Source: Metopolophium dirhodum (Eukaryota; Arthropoda; Insecta; Hemiptera; Aphididae). Taken from it: DNA of 64,000 nucleotides. The DNA lies in assembly GCF_019925205.1 (NCBI RefSeq), contig NC_083560.1, positions 100,158,083 through 100,222,082 on the forward strand, in the 5' to 3' direction. The notes under the pieces were generated by a model that made no database searches, was not told where the DNA came from, and saw only the letters and a list, made by a program, of their open reading frames with translations. Shown piece by piece: positions 44,879-55,769 of the stretch. The position numbers were made by a program, and so were the translations under genes. Numbering within the stretch: position 1 is the stretch's first letter; the number at the start of each line of letters is the position of its first letter.

Positions 44879-45396
44879 ATCGATGTTTTAGTTTATATAT
44901 TATAAAATATAAAAATATTAAAAATATTAGTTTAAAATAATACAAAATACAAATAATTATTACAAACTATACAAAATTATAAGCATTAATAGGATTAACT
45001 CAACGGCTCGTACATGATTATCGGACTATTTCATAATAACGTTAAGATTAAATAAAATTACTGATTAAATTCAATTTAAAAATAACCCATATACTGCGTG
45101 ATTCAATAGTACTTGTTATCGCAACATTAAGATATGACATAATATTACGATTGACACAGCAATTGACGGTACAAAATAATTTTATTTTGTATAAAACTAT
45201 AAAATAATATACATAGTATAAAACTTTTTCATTTGGTGTAAAATTACTGACGACCCCTAATAAAATTTTGCGACCCCCAGATTGCGCACCACTGGTTTAG
45301 AAGATCCAATTGTTCTCCCAGTAAACCAAACATTTTTTCCGTAGATTTTGAAATACTTGGAATGTGAGTACCTCCGACTGTTATATACATTTGTAC

Positions 45397-45635
45397 CTAT
45401 ATAGAATATAAATAAAATAATATTATTTTCAATCAGTTCTCAATAAACAGATTAGTTGAATTATATAATTATAAACAGTAAATACAGTTTAAAATTATTA
45501 CATAAAATAAAATTTGAAATTTGAATATGATACAAGTATACAACATTTAACTTCAATACAAAATAACCCATAAAGTAAAAATTACATGTTATTTTAGCAA
45601 TATTAAATTATAATACAGCAAAATAATAAATTTAC
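45397..45635. other. Intron of the Myb/SANT-like gene
   Basis: AT-rich, with a GTAAAT donor at 45635 and a TATATAG acceptor at 45397. Nothing else seen. Confidence 0.5.
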
Positions 45636-45790
45636 CTTATCGAGACTTTTTTTTTTCCTAGCATCTCTTTTCAGTCCATCGTACAAATGTTTTAATTGTA
45701 CATCAATTCTGATGCCTGATTTTCGTTGCATATTGTACAAGTGATATCAGACCAGGCCTCAGTTTTTTTTTGGTTCCAAACCGCATCAGT

Positions 45791-46820
45791 CTGAATAAAA
45801 TATTTTAAAAATAAAAAAATATTTAATAATTATTATTTACATGGCTAAATTAGTTTGGTATATTTTATTATTAGGACTAAGGACTACTATACTCTTATTA
45901 CTACCACAGACCTTTAGTTTATTTCATAACATTTTAGTAAGGTAGCATAACTATAACATGATAATAATCAGGGGCGGACTGGGATAAATATATAATATTA
46001 TGCATATTTTGAAAGTAAAAAGTCCTCATTCCCAACAATTATTATGTATTACAATGTATATTGTATATGTATTATAGGTACCTATATTATTATATTATGC
46101 ATATTGTATAATGTATGCACATAAGGGGATTTATTGCAGACGAGACATTTATTTTTTTTTTAGACATCACTAGTACATAGCTGTAAACTATAATTAATAT
46201 TATATAAAGCTACATTGCTTGTAATTTATAGCTTATGATAAAAATGCACAGAGAAAACAACTTGAAATAAAAAAAAAACATAAAAACATTCTTAAAATCG
46301 ATTTCAGTTGTGTGAATAATGTATACAAATTAACGAATTACATTTTTAAACTGTCATCAACTATAGGTACTCATAAACATGGTATGATATATTGGTACCA
46401 ATATTTTTCAATTTTATCTAATTGATATATGTTGTAAGGTTCAAAATCATTATCATTATACAATGTGACTGACCGTGTGATAAGCACAAGCTGCAGTCAG
46501 TTAGTTCCAAACACGGACGGGAGGAACATCTCCGTAATAAATGAATTATAATCGTACTTAAGTTGTTTAATTATATATTTATTTACAATGTATAGTTTGA
46601 CTTAAAAATACATATCGATATACACGTACAAAAAAATAACACAAATTAGATACTTTAATAGGTACTTACTTTCATGTTTTCAATTATTGACTCAAAATCC
46701 TGATGTTTATAAGAAAAATAACCAAGTATGTATAATAAAATAAAATAAATATATAAAAATCTCATATAAAAATGTACTAAAAAACAAAATAATATTTCTT
46801 AATCATAACCATGCCAAGTT
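45791..46820. other. AT-rich flank, no gene supported
   Basis: It includes CAGGGGCGGACTGGG near 45970, a hAT-like end without a partner. No coding sequence seen. Confidence 0.4.
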
Positions 46821-46824
46821 GAAA

Positions 46825-46990
46825 ACTGTGGTATCACAATTCCTGATGCTTGCATAAAAAATCATTGAAGGTGTGTGGCGAACACTTTGATCAAAAATGT
46901 TTTTAAATGATCTTCACAATAGACTTCAGAGTCATGCTATACGAAGACATTTTGTAAGTGAGTGTACACTTTCATTTGACACTTGACTCG
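46825..46990 (+). pseudogene. THAP-like zinc finger relic
   Basis: The text reads 'VCGEHFDQKCF', then after a stop 'NDLHNRLQSHAIRRHFVSE'. The C-x-x-H-F spacing resembles the second half of a THAP DNA-binding finger, found in P-element-type transposases and many insect genes. It is too short to place. Confidence 0.35.
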
Positions 46991-48350
46991 GAGTCAAATT
47001 ATTCATATGGAACAAATGAGTTATACCTGCACATAGTTTTTACTTTATAAAATTACAATTATGTTCAACAATATTATTTTATCATAATTTATCCTCATCA
47101 AGGTGTATTGATAAGACAACTTGTTTCATTCTTCATTTCATGTGCTTGACGCTTATTCAAACACTTGATTGAAAATTTTACTACGGACAGTCATCACCAC
47201 CAGGGGCGTCATTTGGGGGGGGGGGGGGGGGGTGCAGGTTGTACATTTGCACCAACATTTTTTTATAAACGCCTTCTTTGCCTGCCAACAATAAATATAA
47301 GCGCCGATATACCTAAGTGTTATATATTAATATATTATATATATTTTATATTTTTTCAGTATTTAAAAAAAAATAATAAATATTCTAGGTACTAATGGGT
47401 TTTATTTCCAAAAATGATCGATGTGGTTGTGTGGTTATATTATAGACATAATATAAAATAATAATAATATAATTATGTCTATGGGTTATAATATATATTT
47501 TTTATTCTCTACCATGATATTATTACCATCGAATATATAAATATCTGTGGGTATAATATTATGCTGGTATAGATTTCTTATCACGCTCCGGTATCTCCCT
47601 ACTCGTTATAATAAGAAAACAACATGATATATAATTCCCATCAAAAGGGAAAAAATTGTCTAAAAATAGCAACCACAGAATATTATTTGCTTACATTTTT
47701 AACCTTGTCACTTACTTTCTACGGTAGAAATGATATTCTATGGTAGAAATTCTGCCACTAATTTTAGTTAGTACGTCGAGAGTACGATTGTTCTAGTCGT
47801 GATCGAGAAAGAAGTGAAATACTTAATAATATACATATATTATATAATAATAATAATATTTGCTTAATATTTAATATTAAACAACCCGACAACCACCAAG
47901 TGTCAGTATTTTAGTCCGTTTAGTGGTTTCAGTTTCTATAAATATATTAATGTTATATTTTTGTTTTTATAAATGTTTATTCAACTGATAAATAAAATTA
48001 TCATTAATTATTAAAAGTTTTTTTTTTTAATTTTACGAGTGTATTAAGTATTTTCTATTATGAACGAACAAAAAAGAAAAAGAGGTGCAGCTCGATTAAG
48101 AGTTTTAAGTTTTAAGAATTTAAGTTGTTAAATTAAAATTAGATGTGGAAAAATTTAGAAATATGAATTAAGTATATTGTGCCATTTTGAACAAGGTAAC
48201 CCATAAAACAAATTTCAGGTTTAAGCGTTTAGCTATATTATTTATTTTGAGTGTGCAGGGAGAAAAAATGTATAGATTAGGTTCGATTAAGTTCTATTAA
48301 GGTGCTTTATATCCATAAATTTGCTTACCAAATACAACTGGCATCCACAA

Positions 48351-51300
48351 CAGTGGCGGATTTACGGGGGGGGGGGGGGGGTCCATGGGGTCTGGACCCC
48401 CCCCCCCAGACACTGATATAATACATTTATAATTAAATAATACATACACAGAGTCTGACCCTGCAGTAGGTATACCGTATAACATAATAATATATATATA
48501 TATTTCAAATATAAGTAGGTTGGTTATCAAGAATCTACTGAAATAGTAATAATATAATAAAATATTTTACAATCGTATTTTAATAGTTTTGATAAAATCG
48601 TCCGTCGTAACGTTAATTCCCGATATTCTTTTGTATAGCGAAAGTGAGTTTATCTGCGTATTTTTCCACTATAGAGAACAATATTATTATCACACTATTT
48701 CTGTAATTTTATACCTACTATTAAAATGTATAAATTAGTTGACCGTCGCCAATTGACACTAACACTGACACACTGTAATAACGCAATAGTCGATTTACAG
48801 AAAATCATAAGTGAGTACGAACTTATTTTTCAATAAAATGTCGTCTAAAAACCAAACATCCATTAAAATTTTTTTTTTAAAACCTATTCAAACTTCAAAT
48901 GTTAATCAAACTTGTACCTTAAGAGAAAATGTATCAACTAAAAGACCACTTTCACCTAATGTTACTGATATTAGTACAAAAAAATCTATTTATGATTTAG
49001 CAACTCCGTTTTCGTCCTTAACTCATAATAATTATGATATCAGTTTATTCTGCAACAAAATACTTTCACAAAATGAAATTTATGACATATTAAATAAAGT
49101 TTGGACACCAGAAATAAATTATAAATTTCCGATAACATCAATTACTTCTGGAAAAGACCAAAAAGTAAGAAATCTTAAATTTCAATATGCATGGTTACTG
49201 CGATTTCCTTGGTTGTCGTATTCAGGAATACAAGACGGTGCATTTTGTAAATTTTGTGTAGCGTTTTCGAAATCTCATGGTGGACACAATTCTCAATTGT
49301 TAGGTAGTCTTGTAGTAAAAAAATTTAATAACTGGAAACACGCGGTTGAAATATTTACCAAACACTCATCTCTAGAATATCACCAAAAATGTTTTCTTGA
49401 TGCTACTAATTTTTCAAACGTTTTAAAAAATCCAAAAATGTCTATTGAACAACAATTAGATACCGAGAGAGTTAAACAGATTACAGAAAATAGAAACAAA
49501 ATTAAACCAATAATTGAAGCTATTATTTTATGTGGGCGTCAGAACATTTCTCTACGAGGGCATCGTGATGATGGTCGTTTAGTTATCACTAAATCTGATG
49601 ACAATGACTTAAAAAATAATGAAGGAAACTTTAGAGAAATTCTTCGTTATAGAGCTCAAGGAGATTTAAATTTGAAAATGTGTTTAGAAAGTGATGGTAC
49701 AATTAAATATACGAGTAAAACAAGTCAACATTCTATTATTGAAGCCTGTAATTCAGTTTTACTCAAAAATATTGTAGCACGTGTAAATTTTGCAAAATGT
49801 TTCTCAATACTCGCTGACGAAACAGCTGATATATCGGGCGTGGAACAAATGTCTCTCTGTGTCAGATTTGATGATTTAAATAAACTTGTGCTTTGTGAAG
49901 AGTTTTTACAATTTGTACCAGCACATGATACAACAGGTAAAGGTTTAGCAAATTTAATATTAGAAACTCTTAAGCAATTCGGTGTAGAGCTTAAATTTCT
50001 TCGTGGACAAGGTTATGACGGTGCTGCTTCTATGTCGGGAATCTATAACGGCGTTCAATCTCACATAAGACAAATATATCCTTCTGCGATGTATGTTCAT
50101 TGCTCTGCACATATTTTAAACCTTGTTGTCTCTAAATCATGTGGTGTGCGACCAATCATGAATTGTTTAAGCTTGATTGGCGAAATTCGAGATTTTTTCA
50201 TACATCCCAAACGAAAAATGTTTTATCATACAAAATTTTAGATTCCTCTAATGACACAACAAAAAAAACACTAAAACGTAGTTGTGCAACGAGATGGATT
50301 GAACGTTATCACGCGGTGCATGATTTTTTAGAACTTTTTGAATTTATTGTAGAGTCTTTTAGTGAAATATCAGAATGGAACGATCATGATACAAGTGGAA
50401 AAGCACAACGCTTACAAAAATCAATCTTAGATGGAGAATTCATTATTTCATTATTAATATTATCAAAAGGTTTTGGATTTGGTTTACCCCTATCTAAACA
50501 GTTGCAAAAAGTTGACATTGATTTAAAATTAGCAACTAGATTAGCTGATGAAACTTTAGAAGAAATGAAATGTTTTAGAAATAATGCTGAAAACTCATTT
50601 AAAAAAATATATACAGCTGCACATGATTTAGCTGCTCAATTTCAAGTGGAAATAACAATGCCGAGAGTTATAGGAAGACAAGTACATAGAATGAATATTC
50701 AAGCAAAATCTACCGAAGAGTATTACCGTGTATCCATATTTAATCCGTACATGGATTCTTATATAACTGAACTTGAACAAAGGTTTGTCAATCATAAGAT
50801 TAAGCTTAACAATTTTCAGTCACTGTTTGATACAGAAGAAAATGAAGATAAATTTATTCAATTAGCCGATGATTACAAAGATGATCTGGAGTTCACAAAT
50901 CATTCGTTATTATCAACTGAATATAAATTATGGCAAAGAAGATTAAAAAACATGGGAAAAAAGCCAGAAAATGCACTCCAAGCAATGACATTTTGCAATA
51001 AAGAAATGTACCCAAGTGTCTTCAAACTCCTTCAGATCCTTGCTACTATACCAGTTTCTACTGCATCAAATGAGCGCTCCTTTTCAAATTTGAAAAGAAT
51101 CAAAACATATCTACGGAATTCTATGAACGAGGTAAGAATAAATAATCAAATATTATGCAAAATACATCAATAAAAAAATATTTTGATTTCAGGCTAGACT
51201 AAACGGCTTGGCAATGATGTCGATTCATAGGGATGAGCAATGCTTAACAGTTGACGCAGTCTTGGCAGAACTAGGCAAAACCAAAAGAAGATTAGATTTT

Positions 51301-51464
51301 ATTTTGTAAATTTTATGAATATAGACAATATAGTATATATATTATATACATAAGCACGATATAATATAACACATTTGTTTTTATAAAAATAAAAATAACA
51401 CATTTGAAATGCATATTATTTTTTAGGACCCCCCCCCCAGAAAAATTTTGAAAATCCGCCACTG
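48351..51464. mobile_element. Inner hAT element (TTF/DUF4371 type), nearly intact
   Basis: Exact 8-bp duplication ATCCACAA at 48343-48350 and 51465-51472. Ends are CAGTGGCGGATTT on both sides (inverted). The left end has G16, a 15-nt loop and C11 (48366-48407); the right end has C10. It carries a full-length transposase gene with a single frameshift. Confidence 0.9.
48838..51309 (+). pseudogene. hAT transposase, ZMYM1-like, one frameshift from open
   Basis: ATG 48838. TTF-type finger ('LKFQYAWLLRFPWLSYS', 'GAFCKFCVAFSKS'); catalytic core 'FSILADETADISGVEQMS' and 'RGQGYDGAASMSGIYN'; 'CATRWIERYHAVHDF'; C-terminal dimerisation 'PVSTASNERSFSNLKRIKTY'. One missing A in the run at about 50215-50219 shifts the frame. 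A 61-bp intron (51132-51192, GTAAG/TTTCAG) leads to the last exon 'RLNGLAMMSIHRD', stop at 51307-51309. Everything else is open over about 800 residues. Close relative of the gene at 33192, which has several stops. Possibly recently active, or the shift is a sequencing error. Confidence 0.85.
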
Positions 51465-51730
51465 ATCCACAATATAATATAAACTTATTAAAAGTACCTA
51501 CACATAGTTCTTCAAAAATAGTAATAATATTGTGAAGTTTTCATACTAATATAAGTGACGTATTAAATACATTTTACAAATATTCTACATTTTTGTCCCT
51601 ACTAGACCCCCCCCCCCCCCCCCACTAAAGAAAAAAAAAGTTTTCTATGTGGCCAGGTAACAATTTGAATGGCCTGCAAACATTTTCGCACCAACAAAAA
51701 AAAAGTTGAAATGACGCCCCTGATCACCAC

Positions 51731-52240
51731 CGGGAGTGGTATACAACCTATGAAGGCCGATAAATAAACACTTTTGTGCACCAAAGGCATACAAAATTGA
51801 AAATGTATTATGATTCAAGGAATACAATACAAAATGTTATATAGAATAATGACTTATATCTTCTAAATTATTTGCATGCATGTATTTGTATACTTTCTTT
51901 TTTTTCAAATACAATTATTAATATTATTAAATACTGTAATTTTTAAATTTTCAAAAAAATATATGAAAAATGTTAATTCACTAAATTATTATACGATGCT
52001 ATAAATTATAATTCTTATTATAATTCTTTCAGAGTATTACAAATTATAATGAACAAATAATAATTCATAATTACATAGACATAGGGTAATAGGGGGGAGG
52101 GCTTAGCCCACTCTGAGCCATCTTAAGCCCTCCCCAATAAAGACATGTTCATAATTTTAATACTACACATTTTAATATATAGCCTATCTTTATTATAATC
52201 AATTATACATATAATTTATGAGTTAAAAAATGTGCTTTAA
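51731..52240. other. AT-rich interval
   Basis: Contains GGGGGGAGGGCTTAGCCC near 52092 and a C-rich 'CCCTCCCC' block, possibly a decayed hAT-like end. No gene. Ends with TTAA at 52237-52240, the piggyBac target. Confidence 0.4.
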
Positions 52241-52504
52241 CCCTCAACTGGTATCGTCGGGTCAAAAATGACCCGATGGTTAAACATTTAAACATAATGA
52301 TTAAATAAACATCGTTGTACATTTAATTCCTTGGAATATTTTTTCATCCATGCTCAACCTATTACCATGTGAAATAAATAGAGAAATAAGATTTTTCCCT
52401 TATGAATTATCATTAAATGATAAGCGGTCGGGTCTGTGTTGACCCGACGATACCATTTACGTGTAATTATTTCATTTTTTCATTATTATTACTAATTATT
52501 CATT

Positions 52505-53805
52505 ATGACTGATCAAATTGTAAATTGGCTTGACGAAGATATCGACGAAGACGTAAGTGATGCTGAAAGTATTTGTAGTGATCATTCCACTGATTCAGAA
52601 GAATTTATATCAGATGAAAAACCTGATTTGGAAGTAAGTGAGAATGTCAATATATCGAATTCACAGTTCATTTATGGAAAAAAAGGTGGAAAATATGATC
52701 GATATAAATGGTGTATTAATCCTTTTCCTCAATCACGTACTCGACAACACAATATTATAACTCATTTACCTGGGCTAAAAGGGTGTCGCGGTCCTGTGAG
52801 GAGTCGCGAGGATGAGGTGGTACGGGGTCTTTTGACCACGTGAACAAAAAAAAAAACACAAAAAACTATAAATACGAAACGACGGGTGTTGTTTATTTTG
52901 TAGCGTTTTTATGAGAGAAAACTTAAAAAAACAAACAACAGGCAACGGAGAAACAAAATTCTACGCAAGAACTGTAAAGGAAAAAAAAACAAAAAAAGAG
53001 AACAACGGTGATGGGTGGTGCAACGGTCTCAGCCGCGGGTTGAACCTCTTTTCTCGGTCGTCGAAAAACTAGTGACATTACAATCCGGTTCACCCAACGG
53101 CCGGCCGACGGTTCACAGCGCGGGTGTCGCGCGCCGGCGTCGTCCGTCGTCGATTGGCGGTTTGTTTGAGAAGCGTAGCGTGGCTTTCCGCGTAAAAGGC
53201 TATTTGAATTCAAACAGCTATTACGCGGGACCGCGTCAAGGGGATGCCAGCAAATTATCTTTGTTATCTACTTCTATAGATTTTTGGAATGTGTAATTTG
53301 ATGACGATATTATACGCATCACAGTGAAGCATACTAATGAAAAAATAACCGATTTAAATTCAACATACGGAAAATATACTGCCTCATATATTAATCATAC
53401 CGACGATGTTGAAATAAAAGCGTTAATTGGTCTCTTATACTTATGTGGGGTATTCAAATCTGGTCATGAAGATGCAATAGGGCTGTGGCAATCGGATGGT
53501 ACAGGGCGTGATATTTTTAGAGCAACCATGTCTTACAAACGGTTTTTATTTCTCCTACCAGCTCTTCGATTCGATGACCCGGTTGAAAGAATTGCAAAAA
53601 AATCTAATGGTGATAGATTAGCTCAAATATAGAAATATTTCAACTTTTACTTGTAAATTTTCAATCTAATTATACACCTTCGGAATATATGACAGTTGAT
53701 GAAATGCTCGTTGGATTTCGTGGAAGATGTGCATTCCGAATGTACATTAAAAGTAAACCCCGTAAATATGGTTTAAAAATTATGTGTTTATTTACACTAA
53801 ATAAT
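52505..53805 (+). pseudogene. piggyBac transposase (PGBD4-like), truncated
   Basis: ATG 52505 with an acidic N-terminus ('WLDEDIDEDVSDAESICSD') typical of PGBD proteins. It reaches 'THLPGLKG', where a solo LTR enters, and resumes at 53243 with 'DASKLSLLSTSIDFW'. Then 'VEIKALIGLLYLCGV' and 'YKRFLFLLPALRFDD'. After a shift at about 53632 it has 'YMTVDEMLVGFRGRCAFRMY' with the catalytic aspartate, then ends at 'GLKIMCLF'. The two later catalytic aspartates are lost. With the LTR and one AGGG removed the frame reads LKG-DAS without a break. Confidence 0.85.
52784..53238. mobile_element. Solo LTR, 455 bp
   Basis: Starts TGTCGCGGTCC and ends GGACCGCGTCA, an inverted pair with TG...CA ends. It is flanked by AGGG at 52780-52783 and 53239-53242, a 4-bp duplication that restores the piggyBac frame. 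A TATA-like CTATAAATACG sits near 52864. GC-rich second half. The 4-bp duplication points to a Gypsy-type LTR; the ORFs in it are spurious. Confidence 0.75.
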
Positions 53806-53947
53806 TAAAGAATACATTTACTCTTCGAATACAAATTATTAAAACAATATTAATTCAAGTGATAATACAATAAAAATGTAATTTAAAATTACAGTAAAAA
53901 TACTATAAAAATAAGAAAAAATTAAAAATAAAAATAAATAGGTTTGT

Positions 53948-55342
53948 TTACCCAACTGGCAAATTTTTGTACGCCAACTTTTCAATAAATTCCAAACGAG
54001 TTAACATTTTATTTTGAAATTGATGCATAATGTCATTAATATAATCTTCTTTTTCTAATACCTCCCGTCGTTTTTTTGTTACATTTGAGCTACGAATTTT
54101 GACATAAACATCGGTTTGTACATTTTTCAAGATTTCTACAAATTGAAATATATTTGGATACGCAGAGTAAAACATACTGTTTAGTTTCGAATGGAATGAC
54201 TCGCATGAATTAGTAGTGCGCTGCAATGAGTTAGAAAATTCAGCCCATAATGACGGTGGAAATTTAGAATTTGGTAAAACATAATTTCTTTCGAAATAAT
54301 TACAAAAATCATGCAATTGCTGATTATTTGGTTTTATGGCCATGAGGTCTTCAGCAAAACATTTATGAACATCCTCAGGTTTTAAAAAAGATAATCCAAA
54401 GAATAATTTTAAAAATTTTCCCACTTCTGATTTATTTTTAAAATTCTTACAAAGACCAAGTGATTGAATTTTTCTCCACATAGACTGGCCTAAGTGAAAA
54501 CGACAGCCTTTGCGAATTACTTCGGGGAAAATTTCTGAAATTGCTGTGTGTATTGCTTGTTCAAAATCAGCGTAAATTATACCTGGTGTAAAATTTAAAT
54601 TCAATTCAACCATTTTTTCTATAAACTCGGAAAAAGCATCTTTATATATTTCTTTAGTTTTTCCCGTTAATAAAAAAATACTAACGGTGTATAATTTGCA
54701 TTTTTAGCTCCATGAATTATGAATAATTGGTAATGGTCTGAATAGTGGTGAATAATGGTCTGGGACAGCTTTTAAACGCCCCATCAACATATAAAACATC
54801 ACATTCAGTTAAATGTTTTAAGTTGGATTGTGTTGAAAATGCTACAATATTTTTTACTGAATTATTTATGAATAAAAATATTTCACCTCGATTTGTTTAA
54901 TTTCACCTAAATTTGTAAGAGCCAAATGTAGTTCTTCTAAATTTGTAGGCAACTTTGGAATAATGCTTGACCGCGCATAATGAATATTTTTTCTTATCAG
55001 CGTCGTATCTGCAGTAGTCAAACTGGATATGTCTCCTTGGCGTAATTCTTTATGTAAAATTTTACACGGTTTTTCATACGGATCATCCAGAGCTTTACGT
55101 TTTAATTTGTTGCTGACTTTTTGTCGAGTTAAAATATTTATATCATCCTTGTCATGATCGTGATTTAAAACACTAATAACAATATCACCATTTTCACTTA
55201 ACTTAAAAAAAGATTTACACAAACGTTTAGTACATGCCCATCTCTGTATGTTGTTATTTAAAAATTTTTGAAAATGAAATTTATACCCGTTAATTATATA
55301 TAATTTTTTATTTTTTTCACTTAACATTTGATTCACTTCCAT
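53948..55342 (-). pseudogene. MULE transposase with FLYWCH finger
   Basis: Minus strand. The N-terminal frame from ATG 55342 holds a FLYWCH-type zinc finger ('LYIINGYKFHFQKF', 'WACTKRLCKSFF', 'VLNHDHD'), and 'ISSLTTADTTLIRKNIHYAR'. In the shifted region (about 54860-54620) 'DVLYVDGAFKSCP' has the first catalytic aspartate. The last frame 54613-53948 has 'FTPGIIYADFEQAIHTAI' (second D) and 'KGCRFHLGQSMWRKIQ', then 'TTNSCESFHSKLNSMF', which matches the MULE domain and its C-terminal 'E..H..L' block. Two frameshifts make it a pseudogene. It seems to have entered or truncated the piggyBac at about 53805. Terminal repeats not identified. Confidence 0.85.
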
Positions 55343-55600
55343 TTTGGTCGCGATTGAGTGTTGACTATCAACTGATATTCAATTCCAATTTCATATAGAA
55401 TATAGATCGTTTAATATTATTTATCAAATTATCAGCTTATATCTTATTACCGAAAAGTCCCATTCCCTACATAGTACTACTAGTACATACTAGTATTTAT
55501 AATCAATGATAATACCCATATATAGCTATCATATTAAATACAGATAAATGATTCTCCGGCCGACACATCCAACTCGGTGAAAACCGGTTGTCTTTAAATA
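55343..55600. other. AT-rich spacer
   Basis: Short direct repeat of ACTAGTACATACTAGTA near 55482-55500. No gene. Confidence 0.4.
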
Positions 55601-55606
55601 AAATAT

Positions 55607-55730
55607 GCGCACGCAATTCAGCTCTGTCGTGAAGAAACCACGCACGCAATTCGGCTGTGTCTCGAAAAAACCGCGCACGCAATTCGGTTGTTGTCAAACA
55701 TAGTTCTTTTTTTCTGCACGCAATTCGGAT
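55607..55730. repeat. 33-bp minisatellite
   Basis: GCGCACGCAATTCGG-type starts at about 55608, 55641, 55674 and 55715, spaced 33, 33 and 41 bp, with 'GTGTCTCGAAAAAACC'-like text between. 33 is a multiple of three, so the minus strand stays open with an 'AELRAxFLxD' peptide repeat. Coding use is not supported. Confidence 0.7.
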
Positions 55731-55769
55731 GCAGCCATGATAATAGATCAGTGAATTATTCAAACGATA

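Larger units (their letters stand above)
36909..45294 (-). mobile_element. hAT element (ZBED5/SCAND3-type) carrying a LINE
   Basis: Exact 8-bp duplication GTTTAGAA at 36901-36908 and 45295-45302. Ends are CAGTGGTGCGCAACC on the left and the complement of CAGTGGTGCGCAATC on the right, followed by 'CGACCCCC'-type text on both sides. Total length is 8.4 kb, of which about 5.7 kb is an inserted LINE (about 37690-43450). Coding strand is minus. Confidence 0.9.
36639..45790 (-). pseudogene. Myb/SANT-like (zeste-type) gene split by a hAT insertion
   Basis: Minus-strand gene with three exons recognised. Exon A is 45790-45636 (TTATTCAG acceptor, GTAAAT donor), a Myb/SANT-like DNA-binding block ('KKTEAWSDI', 'RIDVQLKHLYDGLKRDARK'), with a one-base shift in the middle. 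Exon B is 45396-45303 continuing at 36908-36867 ('MYITVGGTHIPSISKSTEKM', 'FGLLGEQLDLLN', then 'NVVDCDGDYNTG'). Exon C is 36710-36639 ('SQSVDVEDIVDDGTSN'). Splice phases agree. Exon B is cut by the hAT at 36909-45294; removing it with one 8-bp copy rejoins the frame inside 'LDLLNNVVDC'. The protein family is a large one in aphids, with conserved TGGG-type and acidic blocks. The gene is now null. A later exon may lie at 31.2-31.6 kb. Confidence 0.65.
47201..51722. mobile_element. Outer hAT-ended element, non-autonomous
   Basis: Exact 8-bp duplication ATCACCAC at 47193-47200 and 51723-51730. Ends are CAGGGGCGTCATTT on both sides (inverted), the left followed by G18 and the right containing C17. 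About 1.4 kb of its own sequence remains without a transposase; a 3.1 kb hAT sits inside it. 47233-48350 and 51473-51600 are AT-rich and show nothing else. Confidence 0.85.
52241..53805 (+). mobile_element. piggyBac element, 5' part only
   Basis: TTAA at 52237-52240 is followed by CCCTCAACTGGTATCGTCGG. A subterminal inverted copy of GGTATCGTCGGGTCAA lies at 52441-52456, as in piggyBac ends. A solo LTR interrupts it (52784-53238) and it stops near 53805, before the MULE transposase, so the 3' half is missing. Confidence 0.8.

Noticed and set aside
45969..45985. CAGGGGCGGACTGGG, a hAT-like end
   Set aside because: No partner terminus or duplication found.
52880..53296. ORFs on both strands in a GC-rich patch
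   Set aside because: They lie within the solo LTR; no recognisable protein.
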